Shown piece by piece: positions 27,483-36,252 of a DNA stretch of 50,642 nucleotides; position 1 is the first letter of the stretch; the number at the start of each line of letters is the position of its first letter. Both the position numbers and the translations under genes were made by a program. The stretch lies in assembly GCF_018860755.1 (NCBI RefSeq), contig NZ_JAHKPW010000064.1, positions 89,096 to 139,737 of the forward strand. The letters run 5' to 3'. The notes beneath the pieces were generated by a model. The model did not search any database, was not told the origin of the DNA, and saw nothing but the letters and a program-made list of their open reading frames with translations. The DNA is from Colwellia sp. D2M02 (GTDB taxonomy: Bacteria; Pseudomonadota; Gammaproteobacteria; Enterobacterales; Alteromonadaceae).

Positions 27483-28430
27483 ATGTCTGTAAATAACGCT
27501 CATATGAATCATCAAAAGACTACGCCTATCATCGTCACAGACAATAATGACAAGTTTGAATGGCACATTATCGTAACCTCAGAAAACAGTAGCGCTATTA
27601 ATATCTTAGAAGCGCAATGTTTATCAACAAAGGTTGGCTTATCAAAAACAGAAATCAAACAGGCAATATCAAAAGGAGCTTTGTGGTTAACCCCCATAAA
27701 AAACAAAAAGCAAACACAGCGCTTACGCAGAGTGAAAAAAATACTAAATATTGGTGATCAGCTTCATTTTTACTTTAATCGCAACGTACTTTCAAGTGCT
27801 GTACCCAAAGCTCTTTTAATCGCCGACTTAACCGACTACAGCGTTTGGTATAAACCTTATGGTATGTTGTCACAGGGATCAAAATGGAGTGATCATTGTA
27901 CTATTGCTCGATTTGCACAAACCAACTTACCTGATGAGCGCCCTGCTTTTATTGTTCATCGTTTAGATAGAGCTGCAACAGGGTTAATATTAATTGCTCA
28001 TACTAAAAAAGCTGCCCGAGCCTTATCGGCAATGTTTGAACACCACGCCTTAGAAAAAACCTATCATATTATTGTGCACGGTAATCATAATAATAAAGTG
28101 CAACCCGAAATAATTGAGATGCCAATTGATGGTAAAAAATCACGCAGTACATTTACCTGCTTGGCTTATGATCAAGCGCGTGATCAATCACTGATTGAAG
28201 TAAAAATTGATAGCGGTCGTAAACATCAAATTCGAATACATGCCGCCAGCATCGGCATGCCAGTAGTTGGTGATCGATTACATGGTAAGGCCACCGAAGA
28301 TGAAGCTCAAAATTTACAGCTGTGTGCGGTAAGTTTACGCTTTAACTGCCCTTTACTCGCTAAAGGCTCCCCTGTAGTTAATAAAGAATACTTTTTTGAG
28401 TTGCCTGAAACGTTAACGCCCCACTTATAG
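27483..28430 (+). CDS. RluA-family RNA pseudouridine synthase
   Basis: A 315-residue enzyme converting specific uridines to pseudouridine. An S4-like RNA-binding domain lies at about 52-100 (VGLSKTEIKQAISKGALWL...GDQLHFYF). The catalytic Asp162 sits in HRLDRAATGLILIA, the RluA signature. Downstream motifs are EKTYHIIVHG and SGRKHQIRIHAASIGMPVVGD. The 30-residue N-terminal lead is not typical. Which RNA is modified cannot be told from the sequence. It is divergent from the RraB-like gene. The stop codon lies beside a hairpin, AACGCC...GGCGTT (28412-28440). Confidence 0.9.
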   Translation: MSVNNAHMNHQKTTPIIVTDNNDKFEWHIIVTSENSSAINILEAQCLSTKVGLSKTEIKQAISKGALWLTPIKNKKQTQRLRRVKKILNIGDQLHFYFNRNVLSSAVPKALLIADLTDYSVWYKPYGMLSQGSKWSDHCTIARFAQTNLPDERPAFIVHRLDRAATGLILIAHTKKAARALSAMFEHHALEKTYHIIVHGNHNNKVQPEIIEMPIDGKKSRSTFTCLAYDQARDQSLIEVKIDSGRKHQIRIHAASIGMPVVGDRLHGKATEDEAQNLQLCAVSLRFNCPLLAKGSPVVNKEYFFELPETLTPHL

Positions 28431-28485
28431 GTGAGGCGTTATGTTCATCAATTAAACTACTGTGATTGTAATTTACACGTTAAGC

Positions 28486-29406
28486 TTAAATACAGTAGTT
28501 AAAGTCGCTATCATCGAGTAGCGATAAACTATCGCCAACCAAGGCTTTAGTTTCTATCGCCTTTAATAACTCAAAACCTTGCTGTCTTTGCGCTAATGTT
28601 AACGCCTGATAAGGTAAGCGGAAGTTTTTTGGTACCGCGCCTGTCATCATTAATGTGGTATTGATTGCAATAGGGTTTGGCTCACAAAAAAGCCATTGCA
28701 TTAACCCTTGCAGTTGTTGGTTTAACTTTGCTGTTTCAGCTAAATTGTCTTTATCCATTAATTGGCGCATCAAGCCAGGCACAATATTTGAGGTAACAGA
28801 AATAACGCCATGAGAGCCATGATTATGTCGTCCAACATAACTTTCATCATCATTACCAGACCAACAAGCAATACCTTGCTTTTCATAATAAGCAATACGT
28901 TCATTACCCGCACACTCTTTTACGCCAATAAAGTTTTCATGCTTTGATAATGGTTCAATAATATCTGGTGTAATATCTTGACCAGTACGACCAGGAACAT
29001 TGTAAATAAATGCCGGCCCTATCGCTAATAACTGTTTAAAGTGCTCACTGACCCCAACCATAGAGGTACGGCCATAATAAGGGTTTATTTGTAATGCCGC
29101 ATCCATACCCACAGAAAATCCGTTAATGGTTGCCTTGATAGCTTCACGCGTATTATTACTTCCAGTATTCCCTACTATAATGAGGTCTTTGCCAAACTTA
29201 TGAACACTGTGAGCAATTAATATAATGTGCTCTTCCCAGCTAAGTAAGTGCCCTTCACCTGTTGTACCGCCAACAATAATACCATCAACGCCTGCAGCTA
29301 TTTGTTGGGCTACTAAGGCATCATAAGTTGTTAAACATATTTCACCTTTGTCATCATATGGTGTTTTAATTGCGGTAATTAAACTTGCTGCTTGTAATCG
29401 TTTCAT
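28486..29406 (-). CDS. dapA: 4-hydroxy-tetrahydrodipicolinate synthase, plant-type (DapA)
   Basis: A 306-residue aldolase condensing pyruvate with aspartate semialdehyde in lysine/diaminopimelate synthesis. Catalytic residues are all present: Thr48/Thr49 (GGTTGEG), Tyr111 (NPYYGR), Tyr135 (YNVPGRTG), Arg140 and Schiff-base Lys163 (GVKECAG). Many stretches (ITAIKTPY, MSWDEH-like LSWEEH, IGNTGSN-like VGNTGSN, VWSGNDDE-like CWSGNDDE, TSNIVPGLMR, FCEPNPI) resemble plant chloroplast enzymes far more than E. coli DapA. Trp57 replaces E. coli His53, a position known to set lysine sensitivity. It is probably a second or alternative dapA. The family call is strong; a related aldolase use is possible. 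Confidence 0.85.
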   Translation of the reverse strand: MKRLQAASLITAIKTPYDDKGEICLTTYDALVAQQIAAGVDGIIVGGTTGEGHLLSWEEHIILIAHSVHKFGKDLIIVGNTGSNNTREAIKATINGFSVGMDAALQINPYYGRTSMVGVSEHFKQLLAIGPAFIYNVPGRTGQDITPDIIEPLSKHENFIGVKECAGNERIAYYEKQGIACWSGNDDESYVGRHNHGSHGVISVTSNIVPGLMRQLMDKDNLAETAKLNQQLQGLMQWLFCEPNPIAINTTLMMTGAVPKNFRLPYQALTLAQRQQGFELLKAIETKALVGDSLSLLDDSDFNYCI

Positions 29407-29468
29407 TACGTTCTCTAATATTTAATGTTTTTAGCTTTCGGGGAGAATAACCAATACTTGGTTATAAA

Positions 29469-29867
29469 TTAACAATGCCCAATGTTATCAACAACGCGCC
29501 GCATAATATAGGTTTCATTCGTGAGAATATGTTGATATTCGAAAATTTGATGATTGAGCTGTAATACTCGATACGCCTGATAGTTACCTTCATCATTCAA
29601 ATCAGCAGCATAAAGTTGCTCATCAATAACTTCATCTTTAGTAATTGTAAAGTGAATATCACCTACCAATCCCCAATCACCTAGCTCAGTAACTTTTTCA
29701 ATAAGCTGGTTGTTGCTATCAAAGCGAGAAAAAGTAAACTCAAAGCTACCATCAGGTAAAATCTCTGAATATTCGGTACTTTTTAGCCCTTCATTGGTGG
29801 TATTTGTGCTAAACCAACAACCACACAATAATGAGCGAGCATATTGCTTAGGTGTTTTTGTCATCAT
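29469..29867 (-). CDS. conserved-looking protein of unknown function, lipocalin-like pattern
   Basis: A 132-residue protein. I start it at ATG 29867 (MMTKTPKQYARSLL); the open frame extends only to a TTG at 29924 with no ribosome-binding site. The body is strand-rich: LLCGCWFSTNTTNEGLKSTEYSEI, GSFEFTFSRFD, LGDWGLVGDIHFTITKDEV, and a final strand QHILTNETYIMRRV. The GXW and DGSFEF spacing recalls lipocalin-like domains. Cys-Gly-Cys near residue 16-18 is notable. It is upstream of dapA (62 bp) on the same strand, so may share its transcript. No function proposed. Confidence 0.6.
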   Translation of the reverse strand: MMTKTPKQYARSLLCGCWFSTNTTNEGLKSTEYSEILPDGSFEFTFSRFDSNNQLIEKVTELGDWGLVGDIHFTITKDEVIDEQLYAADLNDEGNYQAYRVLQLNHQIFEYQHILTNETYIMRRVVDNIGHC

Positions 29868-29961
29868 AATGGAGTCATTGCTGATATATAAAGACCTGTA
29901 GAGTAAACTAAAATCTAGTGCCAATCTAGGTTATCCATGATAAAAACAATGTATAGTTAAG

Positions 29962-29979
29962 TAATCTGAACCCAGATTA
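29962..29979 (+). repeat. 18-bp dispersed imperfect palindrome, copy D
   Basis: TAATCTGAACCCAGATTA, the most symmetric of the four copies. It ends 24 bp before the cinA start codon. Compare 1-18, 5044-5061 and 26968-26985. Confidence 0.55.
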
Positions 29980-30003
29980 CAAGATAATTAGAAAGGAATA
30001 AAA

Positions 30004-31305
30004 ATGTCAGCTCCCCAAGTACAACTTTTGCTAACCGGCAATGAATTAATGACCGGTGATATTGTTGATAGTAATTCCGCCATGATCGCTCACGAGCTTA
30101 AAGAGCTGGGGTTAACCATTAGTAAAAAAACAACGGTTGCCGATGATCTCAATTTACTGGTTGCTGAAATAATAACAATAACTCACCAAGCTGATATTTT
30201 AATTATTAATGGTGGCTTAGGGCCAACGATTGATGACTTAACTGCTCAAGCCTTAGCCAAAGCTACAAATACCACCATAACAGAGCATCCAGAAGCTCTC
30301 GCTCATGTAACTGCGTGGTGTAATAAGCGTAACTCTGAACTAAATGCGCCCAATTTAAAACAAACTATGCTCCCTAAAGGCTGTGATATTATCAGCAATC
30401 GCAACGGCAGCGCTGTTGGCTTTTCCCTAATTTTTCAAAATTGTATTGTTTATTGCACGCCCGGAGTGCCAAGTGAATTAAAAATCATGCTCGCAGAGCA
30501 AATAAAGCCGCATATTAAACAACAATTACCCGATAATTTAATTTGTGATGTTACTCGTTTACAAGTCTTTGGTATCGGCGAGTCATCATTGCAAAAACTC
30601 ATCAATGAAGCACTACCCGATTGGCCCGAAAGTATTGAAATAGGGTTTCGTGCGGGCAGCCCTTTACTTGAAGTTAAACTGTCAACTTACAGCCAAAAAG
30701 CCTCTCAGTTAAAAGCTTTATGGCAAGAAAAGTTATTAAGGGTACTTGGCGATAATTTTATTGCACAAGTAAAAGAAAAACCTTTTACATTAGCTGAGCA
30801 TTTAGTGAAAAAACTCACCGAAAAGCAGTTAACAATCACAACCGCAGAATCATGTACTGGTGGATTAATTGCAAGCTTAATTACTAGTGTAAGTGGCGCT
30901 TCAGCTTGTTTTGAGGCTGGTTATGTAACATATAGCAATAAAGCTAAGTCAGAAATGCTTGATGTACCTTCAAAACTCATCGAACAATACGGCGCAGTAA
31001 GTCAACAAGTTGTAGAGGCTATGGCACAAGGCGCGTTAGCTAAATCTTCTGCTGATTTAGCTATTGCGGTTTCAGGTGTTGCAGGTCCCGATGGCGGCAG
31101 TGAAGATAAACCTGTAGGTACGATTTGGATCGCTTGGGGCAGTAAAAAAGCTATACAAAGTGAGTGTTTGTTATTACCTTACACTCGGCAAAAGTTTCAG
31201 CACTACTCAGCCAATATTACCTTAGACCTCATCAGAAGAAAATTAAATGAGACAACACAAACGCCTTGTTATATTAAAGAGCGTGCTTTTCAAGCAAAGC
31301 AATAA
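30004..31305 (+). CDS. cinA: CinA family protein, nicotinamide-nucleotide amidohydrolase
   Basis: A 433-residue two-domain CinA. The N-terminal COG1058 (MoaB/MogA-like) domain begins LLLTGNELMTGDIVDSNSAMIA and has NGGLGPTIDDLTAQALA and CTPGVPSELKIML. The C-terminal amidohydrolase domain (from about 270) has TAESCTGGLIASLITSVSGAS and VSGVAGPDGGSEDKPVGT. The enzyme turns NMN into nicotinate mononucleotide for NAD recycling. Length is slightly above the usual 420. The ribosome-binding sequence AAAGGAA precedes the ATG. Single gene. Confidence 0.93.
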   Translation: MSAPQVQLLLTGNELMTGDIVDSNSAMIAHELKELGLTISKKTTVADDLNLLVAEIITITHQADILIINGGLGPTIDDLTAQALAKATNTTITEHPEALAHVTAWCNKRNSELNAPNLKQTMLPKGCDIISNRNGSAVGFSLIFQNCIVYCTPGVPSELKIMLAEQIKPHIKQQLPDNLICDVTRLQVFGIGESSLQKLINEALPDWPESIEIGFRAGSPLLEVKLSTYSQKASQLKALWQEKLLRVLGDNFIAQVKEKPFTLAEHLVKKLTEKQLTITTAESCTGGLIASLITSVSGASACFEAGYVTYSNKAKSEMLDVPSKLIEQYGAVSQQVVEAMAQGALAKSSADLAIAVSGVAGPDGGSEDKPVGTIWIAWGSKKAIQSECLLLPYTRQKFQHYSANITLDLIRRKLNETTQTPCYIKERAFQAKQ

Positions 31306-31497
31306 CTTAAGCACAATAAGTTAGGAATATCTGTAAAAATTGAACTAATATAAAAAAGTCAATTGATTAATAAAGCACAAATATTGCTTAGTTCATTAAT
31401 TCTTTATATATTAAACTAAAATATTCATAATTAGCTTATACTGACGTAACTTTAACGTATTAAAATATAACTAATTATTTAGTATCAGGAGCATATT

Positions 31498-31824
31498 TTG
31501 ATAGAGAAAAATTTTATAACTAGTGGTCGTAATACCGTCATTCACAAAGTGAAAAAATTTGACTTATTGATAATTAATGGTGATAACCCTGTTGTCATTA
31601 TCAGCCATCGCGGCATTGGAATTTATAAAGGTGAAATACCTGAGAAGCGATCCATCGCGAAAAAAGCTTATCAGGATATCGTTGATATTTCTTCTGCTGA
31701 ACTTTTTGGTGAAGAAAAAACACTACTCTTTGTACAAGCCCTTGATGGTATTGAATACAAAATTGATTACACCAAAGTAGATACAAAAAGCTTTATTAAA
31801 ATTCACCAAAATCATTATATTTAA
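31498..31824 (+). CDS. unrecognised 108-residue protein with a TTG start
   Basis: Starts at TTG 31498, where AGGAG lies at 31487-31491 with ideal spacing and no better ATG is nearby. The protein is soluble and strand-rich (DLLIINGDNPVVIISHRGIGIYKGEIPEK, ALDGIEYKIDYTKV) with Lys-rich stretches and ends KIHQNHYI. It has no signal peptide or membrane helix. It lies between cinA and fapA, all on the plus strand, with gaps of 192 and 86 bp. I do not recognise the family. Confidence 0.55.
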   Translation: MIEKNFITSGRNTVIHKVKKFDLLIINGDNPVVIISHRGIGIYKGEIPEKRSIAKKAYQDIVDISSAELFGEEKTLLFVQALDGIEYKIDYTKVDTKSFIKIHQNHYI

Positions 31825-31857
31825 TCAAGTCATTAACTAATAATTAGAATAATAAAT

Positions 31858-31898
31858 GCCTAACCGTTATTTGGCTCAGCTGTACTTAACGATTAGGC
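31858..31898 (+). promoter_or_regulatory. hairpin abutting the fapA ribosome-binding site
   Basis: GCCTAACCGTTA (31858-31869) pairs with TAACGATTAGGC (31887-31898) with one mismatch. The right arm runs directly into GGAG, the likely fapA ribosome-binding sequence, so folding could affect translation. Confidence 0.4.
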
Positions 31899-31910
31899 GG
31901 AGCAACATGA

Positions 31911-33608
31911 ATGACCAAAGCACACTTAATCAGCAACGATAAAAATAATGTTGACTTACTACTAGAGCCAATTAAAGGTGGAGATACTATCTCTACTGCA
32001 ACAATTAATGAGCTTATCAACGCATCTGAATTTAATAATTTACGTATTAGTACCGCGAGTATTACCAACGCTATAGCTGAACTTAATGATGTATTAAAGC
32101 CACTTCAAGAAAGCCAATCAGGCCGTGAGATACGTTATCAAGTACTAGAGCGAATTGACGCTTCAATTATTATTAACATTGAAAGTGATGAAATGTCAGC
32201 TTCAGCAGAAATAACAACCGCACAAGGTGGTGCTCACTTAACCGCTAAAGCTATTTTAACTGCCGCCCAAGAAGCTGGAGTAAAAAAAGGCTTTAGCAAA
32301 GAGAACCTTGTGAAACTTGCTCAGTTAGCCGCTAAAGAGCCTTCTAACACACAAGTGTCTGCACAAATAGCCTTAGGTAAACTGCCGATAAATGGTAACG
32401 ATGCGCAAATAAAACCTTTAGTTGAAAGTGCACAAGCACGTATTCTTAGACCAAAAAAACGCGAAGATGGTAGCGTCGACATGCGAGATTTAGGGGATAT
32501 TATTTGTGTTAAAGTTGGCGATCCCTTAATTAAAAAAATTCCATTATCAGAAGGGCGAGAAGGCTATACAGTAACAGCAACAACCTTAGATCCATCACCA
32601 GGTAATGACGTTGAACTTATTCCTGGAGAAGGTACTGTCATCAGTCCTAAAAATGAAAATGTATTATTATCAAATAAAGTCGGCTTGCCAAAAATGATCC
32701 CTAATGGGATGGAAGTTGACGAAGTTTATAAAATTAAAAATGTTTCTGTTGCCACGGGTAACATTAACTTTACTGGCAGCGTAATTATTGAAGGTGATGT
32801 CACAGAAGGAATGAAAGTGATTGCTAGTGGCGATATTACCGTGGGCGGCTTTGTTGAGTCGGCAATGATTGAGTCTGGTGGCGACATTACTATTTCTGGC
32901 GGTATTATTGGCCGTAAGCATGATATAGAGCAAACCAAGGTCACTGACGTTACTATGAGTGTAAGTGTTAATGCCAAAGGGAATATTTACGCAAAATATT
33001 GTCAGTATGCTCAAATAACCTGTACTCAAGATGTTCGTATTGAAAACCAATTATTGCACAGCTTATTAGACGTTAATGGTAAGTTATGGATTGGCAAAGC
33101 AGAAAAAGCTGACGGTAAGCTGATTGGCGGTTACACAAAAATAGGTAAGTCAGTTCAAGCTGGCATGATAGGCGCTCCTGCGGGAAGCAATACCCACATT
33201 AATTTCGAACGTAAAATTAATAAATTAAAAGATGAAATTAATGATATTGATGATTTAATGCATATTGAATCCGATAAAACTACAGAGCTGCTTAATGCGG
33301 TGAATAAACTCAAAGCACTCCCTAAAAATAAGGCTAAGCCTGACTTATTAGCCAAGGTTGTTGCTAGCTATCAAGTGCATGCTAAACGCATGGGAGAAAT
33401 ACTCGAGCAGAAAGCAGCGGTAGAGCAAAAACTACAAGACTATAAAGATAGTGTTTATATTGAAGCGACTGAAAAACTTTATCATGGCGTAGAAATGATT
33501 GTTGGGGATTTCAATGATAGATCTCGTCGTGAATATGGTCCAAGTAGAATGATTTGTAAAGAGCGAAAAATAGTGATTGACCCTATCGTCAATTCTCCTG
33601 GTAATTAA
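31911..33608 (+). CDS. fapA: FapA family protein (DUF342)
   Basis: A 565-residue cytoplasmic protein. The N-terminal third is variable; the central DUF342 region (about 185-400) is a repetitive beta-structure with VDMRDLGDIICVKVGDPLIK, GREGYTVTATTLDPSPGNDVELIPGEGT, GDVTEGMKVIASGDITVGGFVESAMIESGGDITISGGIIGR and WIGKAEKADGKLIGGYTKIGKSVQAG. A C-terminal coiled coil (about 430-530) follows. In Vibrio vulnificus FapA affects flagellation and binds EIIA-Glc (established). The start is ATG 31911; an overlapping ATG at 31907 gives only 11 codons. Flagellar genes are not in this window. Confidence 0.85.
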   Translation: MTKAHLISNDKNNVDLLLEPIKGGDTISTATINELINASEFNNLRISTASITNAIAELNDVLKPLQESQSGREIRYQVLERIDASIIINIESDEMSASAEITTAQGGAHLTAKAILTAAQEAGVKKGFSKENLVKLAQLAAKEPSNTQVSAQIALGKLPINGNDAQIKPLVESAQARILRPKKREDGSVDMRDLGDIICVKVGDPLIKKIPLSEGREGYTVTATTLDPSPGNDVELIPGEGTVISPKNENVLLSNKVGLPKMIPNGMEVDEVYKIKNVSVATGNINFTGSVIIEGDVTEGMKVIASGDITVGGFVESAMIESGGDITISGGIIGRKHDIEQTKVTDVTMSVSVNAKGNIYAKYCQYAQITCTQDVRIENQLLHSLLDVNGKLWIGKAEKADGKLIGGYTKIGKSVQAGMIGAPAGSNTHINFERKINKLKDEINDIDDLMHIESDKTTELLNAVNKLKALPKNKAKPDLLAKVVASYQVHAKRMGEILEQKAAVEQKLQDYKDSVYIEATEKLYHGVEMIVGDFNDRSRREYGPSRMICKERKIVIDPIVNSPGN

Positions 33609-33621
33609 CCGATTGTATTCA

Positions 33622-34410
33622 ATGTCTAAAACCTTATTTATCACATCAGCATTATATCTTCTGAGCCATAATGCTTTTGCACAAGAGTGTGCAATAAACT
33701 TTAATTATGGCGTTATTATTGACCCTAATCACATTCGTATTGTCGAACAAAGTAAAACGCAAGTTCAAATTAATAACGAGCACCAACTTTTTATTCAAGG
33801 TAGAGAATTAGCCTTATCAAGTGAACAACAGCAATTACTTGCACAATTTTCTGCGGGTATTCGTCAACAATTGCCCGAGATGGTCTCTATAGCTATTGAA
33901 GGCGTAGATATAGGTTTAAAAGCAGCGAATGAAGTTATTGGTGGCTTAACCGGCGAAAATAGTAGTTCACAACAAAAAGTACAAGCCAAGTTTGATGAGC
34001 TAAAGTGGCGCATTCGTGCTCGCTTTAACCAAAGCGCTAATAATTACTATATAGCTCCTCAAGACTTTAACGATTTTGATGAAATGTTTGCAGGCGAGTT
34101 TGAACAAGAAATTGAAGAAATTATTTCAAACTCAATTGGTACAATACTCAAAGCTGTTGGGCAATCACTCTTAGCTGAAGGCAGTCACGATGAAACTGGC
34201 AACGGTGAGCAGCGTATTGCCACTTTTGATCAACGCTTAACAGGCATTGAGCAAGGTTTACAACTTGAGGTTACACAACGTGCTAAAGCGCTTGACGAAA
34301 AAGCTTCGTTATTTTGTTTGCAATTAACGGCACTAGATCAAATAGAACATGATTTACACAAGGTAATACCTGAACTAGCGCTTTACAACATCATTGAAAC
34401 TAAGAATTAG
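33622..34410 (+). CDS. DUF2884 (YggN-like) exported protein
   Basis: A 262-residue periplasmic protein. The start at ATG 33622 (MSKTLFITSALYLLSHNAFA) gives a signal peptide cleaved after NAFA; the open frame extends upstream but overlaps fapA. The mature protein is rich in helix, with family-typical ECAINFNYGVIIDPNHIRI, QLFIQGRELALSSEQQQLL, EGVDIGLKAANEVIGGL and a Glu/Gln-rich C-terminal helix. Members are found across gammaproteobacteria and their role is unknown. It lies 13 bp after fapA, probably in the same operon. Confidence 0.82.
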   Translation: MSKTLFITSALYLLSHNAFAQECAINFNYGVIIDPNHIRIVEQSKTQVQINNEHQLFIQGRELALSSEQQQLLAQFSAGIRQQLPEMVSIAIEGVDIGLKAANEVIGGLTGENSSSQQKVQAKFDELKWRIRARFNQSANNYYIAPQDFNDFDEMFAGEFEQEIEEIISNSIGTILKAVGQSLLAEGSHDETGNGEQRIATFDQRLTGIEQGLQLEVTQRAKALDEKASLFCLQLTALDQIEHDLHKVIPELALYNIIETKN

Positions 34411-34435
34411 TTTGCAGTAGAAGTTAATCATTAAG

Positions 34436-34467
34436 CGTAATGCTAACGTTAACTCATTAGCATTACG
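34436..34467. terminator. perfect 11-bp hairpin between convergent genes
   Basis: CGTAATGCTAA (34436-34446) and its exact complement (34457-34467) enclose 10 nt, between the DUF2884 gene and the end of the ETF-QO gene. It lacks a T-run, but its position suits a shared transcript end. Confidence 0.5.
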
Positions 34468-34490
34468 TGAAGTTTCCCAATACTCAAAAA

Positions 34491-36152
34491 CTACATATTT
34501 GGGTAGTTAGGACCGCCGCCCCCTTCTGGTGTTACCCAAGTAATATTTTGGCTCGGATCTTTAATGTCACATGTTTTACAGTGAATACAGTTTTGAGCAT
34601 TAATGACTAATTTACTTTCCTGCTCAGCTTCAACTATCTCATAAACACCTGCGGGACAGTAACGCTGTGCTGGCTCATTATATTGACTTAAATTCACCGT
34701 AATGGGTAATGACACATCATTGAGTTTTAAGTGGCAAGGCTGTTCTTCTTCGTGGTTAGTATTCGACAAAAATACTGATGAAAGCCTATCAAAACTTAAT
34801 TTATTATCGGGTTTAGGATAGTTAATAACGGGAGCATTTTTAGCTAATGTTAATTGCTCACTATCAATAGAGTCATCTTTAAAGTTAAACGGTAACTTAC
34901 CTGAAAATACATTTTGATCTAAGGTATTGTAAGCACCGCCCAAGAAAGTGCCAAATTTATGCATGGCTGGACCAAAATTACGCGTACTATACAACTCGTC
35001 ATATAACCATGAACTTTTATATAAATCATAAAAACCAGTTAAGTCTTTACCACCAACTTCAGCAATACCTTCGCTACTTAGTAAATCATTAATTACCGCT
35101 TCAGCTGCTAACATGCCAGATTTCATGGCGGTATGATTACCTTTGATTTTAGCAAAGTTAATTGTACCTGCGTCACAGCCAACTAATAGCGCACCAGGCA
35201 TGGTCATTTTAGGTAATGAATTAAAGCCACCTTTAGCCATTGCGCGTGCGCCATAAGACACACGTTTCCCATCGGTAAGGTATTGGCTAATTTTAGGATG
35301 ATGTTTGAAGCGTTGAAACTCTTCAAAAGGATTTAAGTGTGGATTGCTGTAATTTAAGTCAACAATTAAGCCAACAAACACTTGGTTGTTTTCAGCATGG
35401 TATAAATACCCACCACCATTGGTTTTTTTATCTAATGGCCAGCCTGCAGTATGAACTACAAGCCCCTCTTGATGTAAGCTTGGGTCAATATCCCATATTT
35501 CTTTAAAACCTAAACCGTAATGTTGTGGTGAGCTGTCTTTCGTTAAATTAAACTTCTCGATTAACTCTTTACCTAAATGTCCTCTACAACCTTCCGCAAA
35601 AATTGTATATTTTGCTCTAAGCTCCATTCCAGGTGTAAATGAGTCTTTTTCTTCGCCATTTGCATCTAAGCCCATATCACCAGTGATAATACCACCCACA
35701 CTGCCATCATCATTATAGATAACACTCTGTGCTGGAAACCCTGGGAATATTTCTACGCCTAACTGCTCTGCCTGCTCAGCAAGCCAGCGACAAACATTAC
35801 CCATACTGACAATATAATTATCATGATTGTGCATGGTTTTAGGTACGGCAAAGTTAGGCAGCTTCACCCCTGACTCTTCATCATTTAAATAGTAAATATC
35901 GTCGCTAACCACTTTAGTGTTAAGTGGGGCATTATTTTGTGCCCAATCAGGAAAAAGCTCATTGAGCGCTGTGGGTTCAAAAACCGCGCCAGAAAGAATA
36001 TGTGCTCCCACTTCAGAGCCCTTTTCAACCACACAAACCATCAATTCTTGCTGCTGTGCTTGTGCAAGTTGCATTAAACGACATGCTGCTGATAATCCTG
36101 CTGGTCCAGCACCAACAATAACAACATCAAAATCCATTGATTCGCGTTCCAT
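34491..36152 (-). CDS. electron transfer flavoprotein-ubiquinone oxidoreductase (ETF-QO)
   Basis: A 553-residue membrane-associated flavoprotein that passes electrons from reduced ETF to ubiquinone. The N-terminal FAD motif is VVIVGAGPAGLSAACRL (10-26). The central quinone region includes GGFNSLPKMTMPGALLVGCDAG. The C-terminal ferredoxin-like domain binds one [4Fe-4S] cluster through CPAGVYEI and CIHCKTCDIKDPSQ. It ends GGGGPNYPNM, as in mitochondrial and bacterial ETF-QO. AGGAGA precedes the ATG. It is divergent from etfBA across a 260-bp regulatory region with two palindromes, fitting joint control with fatty-acid or amino-acid oxidation. Confidence 0.96.
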   Translation of the reverse strand: MERESMDFDVVIVGAGPAGLSAACRLMQLAQAQQQELMVCVVEKGSEVGAHILSGAVFEPTALNELFPDWAQNNAPLNTKVVSDDIYYLNDEESGVKLPNFAVPKTMHNHDNYIVSMGNVCRWLAEQAEQLGVEIFPGFPAQSVIYNDDGSVGGIITGDMGLDANGEEKDSFTPGMELRAKYTIFAEGCRGHLGKELIEKFNLTKDSSPQHYGLGFKEIWDIDPSLHQEGLVVHTAGWPLDKKTNGGGYLYHAENNQVFVGLIVDLNYSNPHLNPFEEFQRFKHHPKISQYLTDGKRVSYGARAMAKGGFNSLPKMTMPGALLVGCDAGTINFAKIKGNHTAMKSGMLAAEAVINDLLSSEGIAEVGGKDLTGFYDLYKSSWLYDELYSTRNFGPAMHKFGTFLGGAYNTLDQNVFSGKLPFNFKDDSIDSEQLTLAKNAPVINYPKPDNKLSFDRLSSVFLSNTNHEEEQPCHLKLNDVSLPITVNLSQYNEPAQRYCPAGVYEIVEAEQESKLVINAQNCIHCKTCDIKDPSQNITWVTPEGGGGPNYPNM

Positions 36153-36216
36153 AAGCTCTCCTAGTATTATTATAATTTCGCTTATTTAATTGAATTTAAA
36201 AGAATTAAACAAATAT

Positions 36217-36252
36217 TAAAACAGTTGTTTGATATTAAAACAACTGTTTGAT
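36217..36252. promoter_or_regulatory. two direct copies of a palindromic operator, PsrA-like
   Basis: TTAAAACAGTTGTTTGATA and TTAAAACAACTGTTTGATA, 19 bp apart centre to centre; each contains a palindrome AAACA-NN-TGTTT, so the arms also form a 12-bp inverted repeat. They sit 66 bp from the ETF-QO start and about 160 bp from etfB. The form resembles PsrA/FadR-type TetR-family sites that control etf genes in Shewanella relatives; assignment is inference. Confidence 0.6.

Noticed and set aside
28412-28500. Hairpins between the RluA-family gene and dapA
   Set aside because: AACGCC/GGCGTT and AACTACTGT/ACAGTAGTT overlap the ends of coding regions and lack T-runs; recorded but not called as terminators.
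32670-33050. 126-codon antisense frame in fapA
   Set aside because: Shadow of the repetitive beta-structure of fapA; composition is not protein-like and there is no ribosome-binding site.
33577-33621. DUF2884 start inside fapA
   Set aside because: The signal peptide begins at 33622; the upstream residues are out-of-frame fapA sequence.
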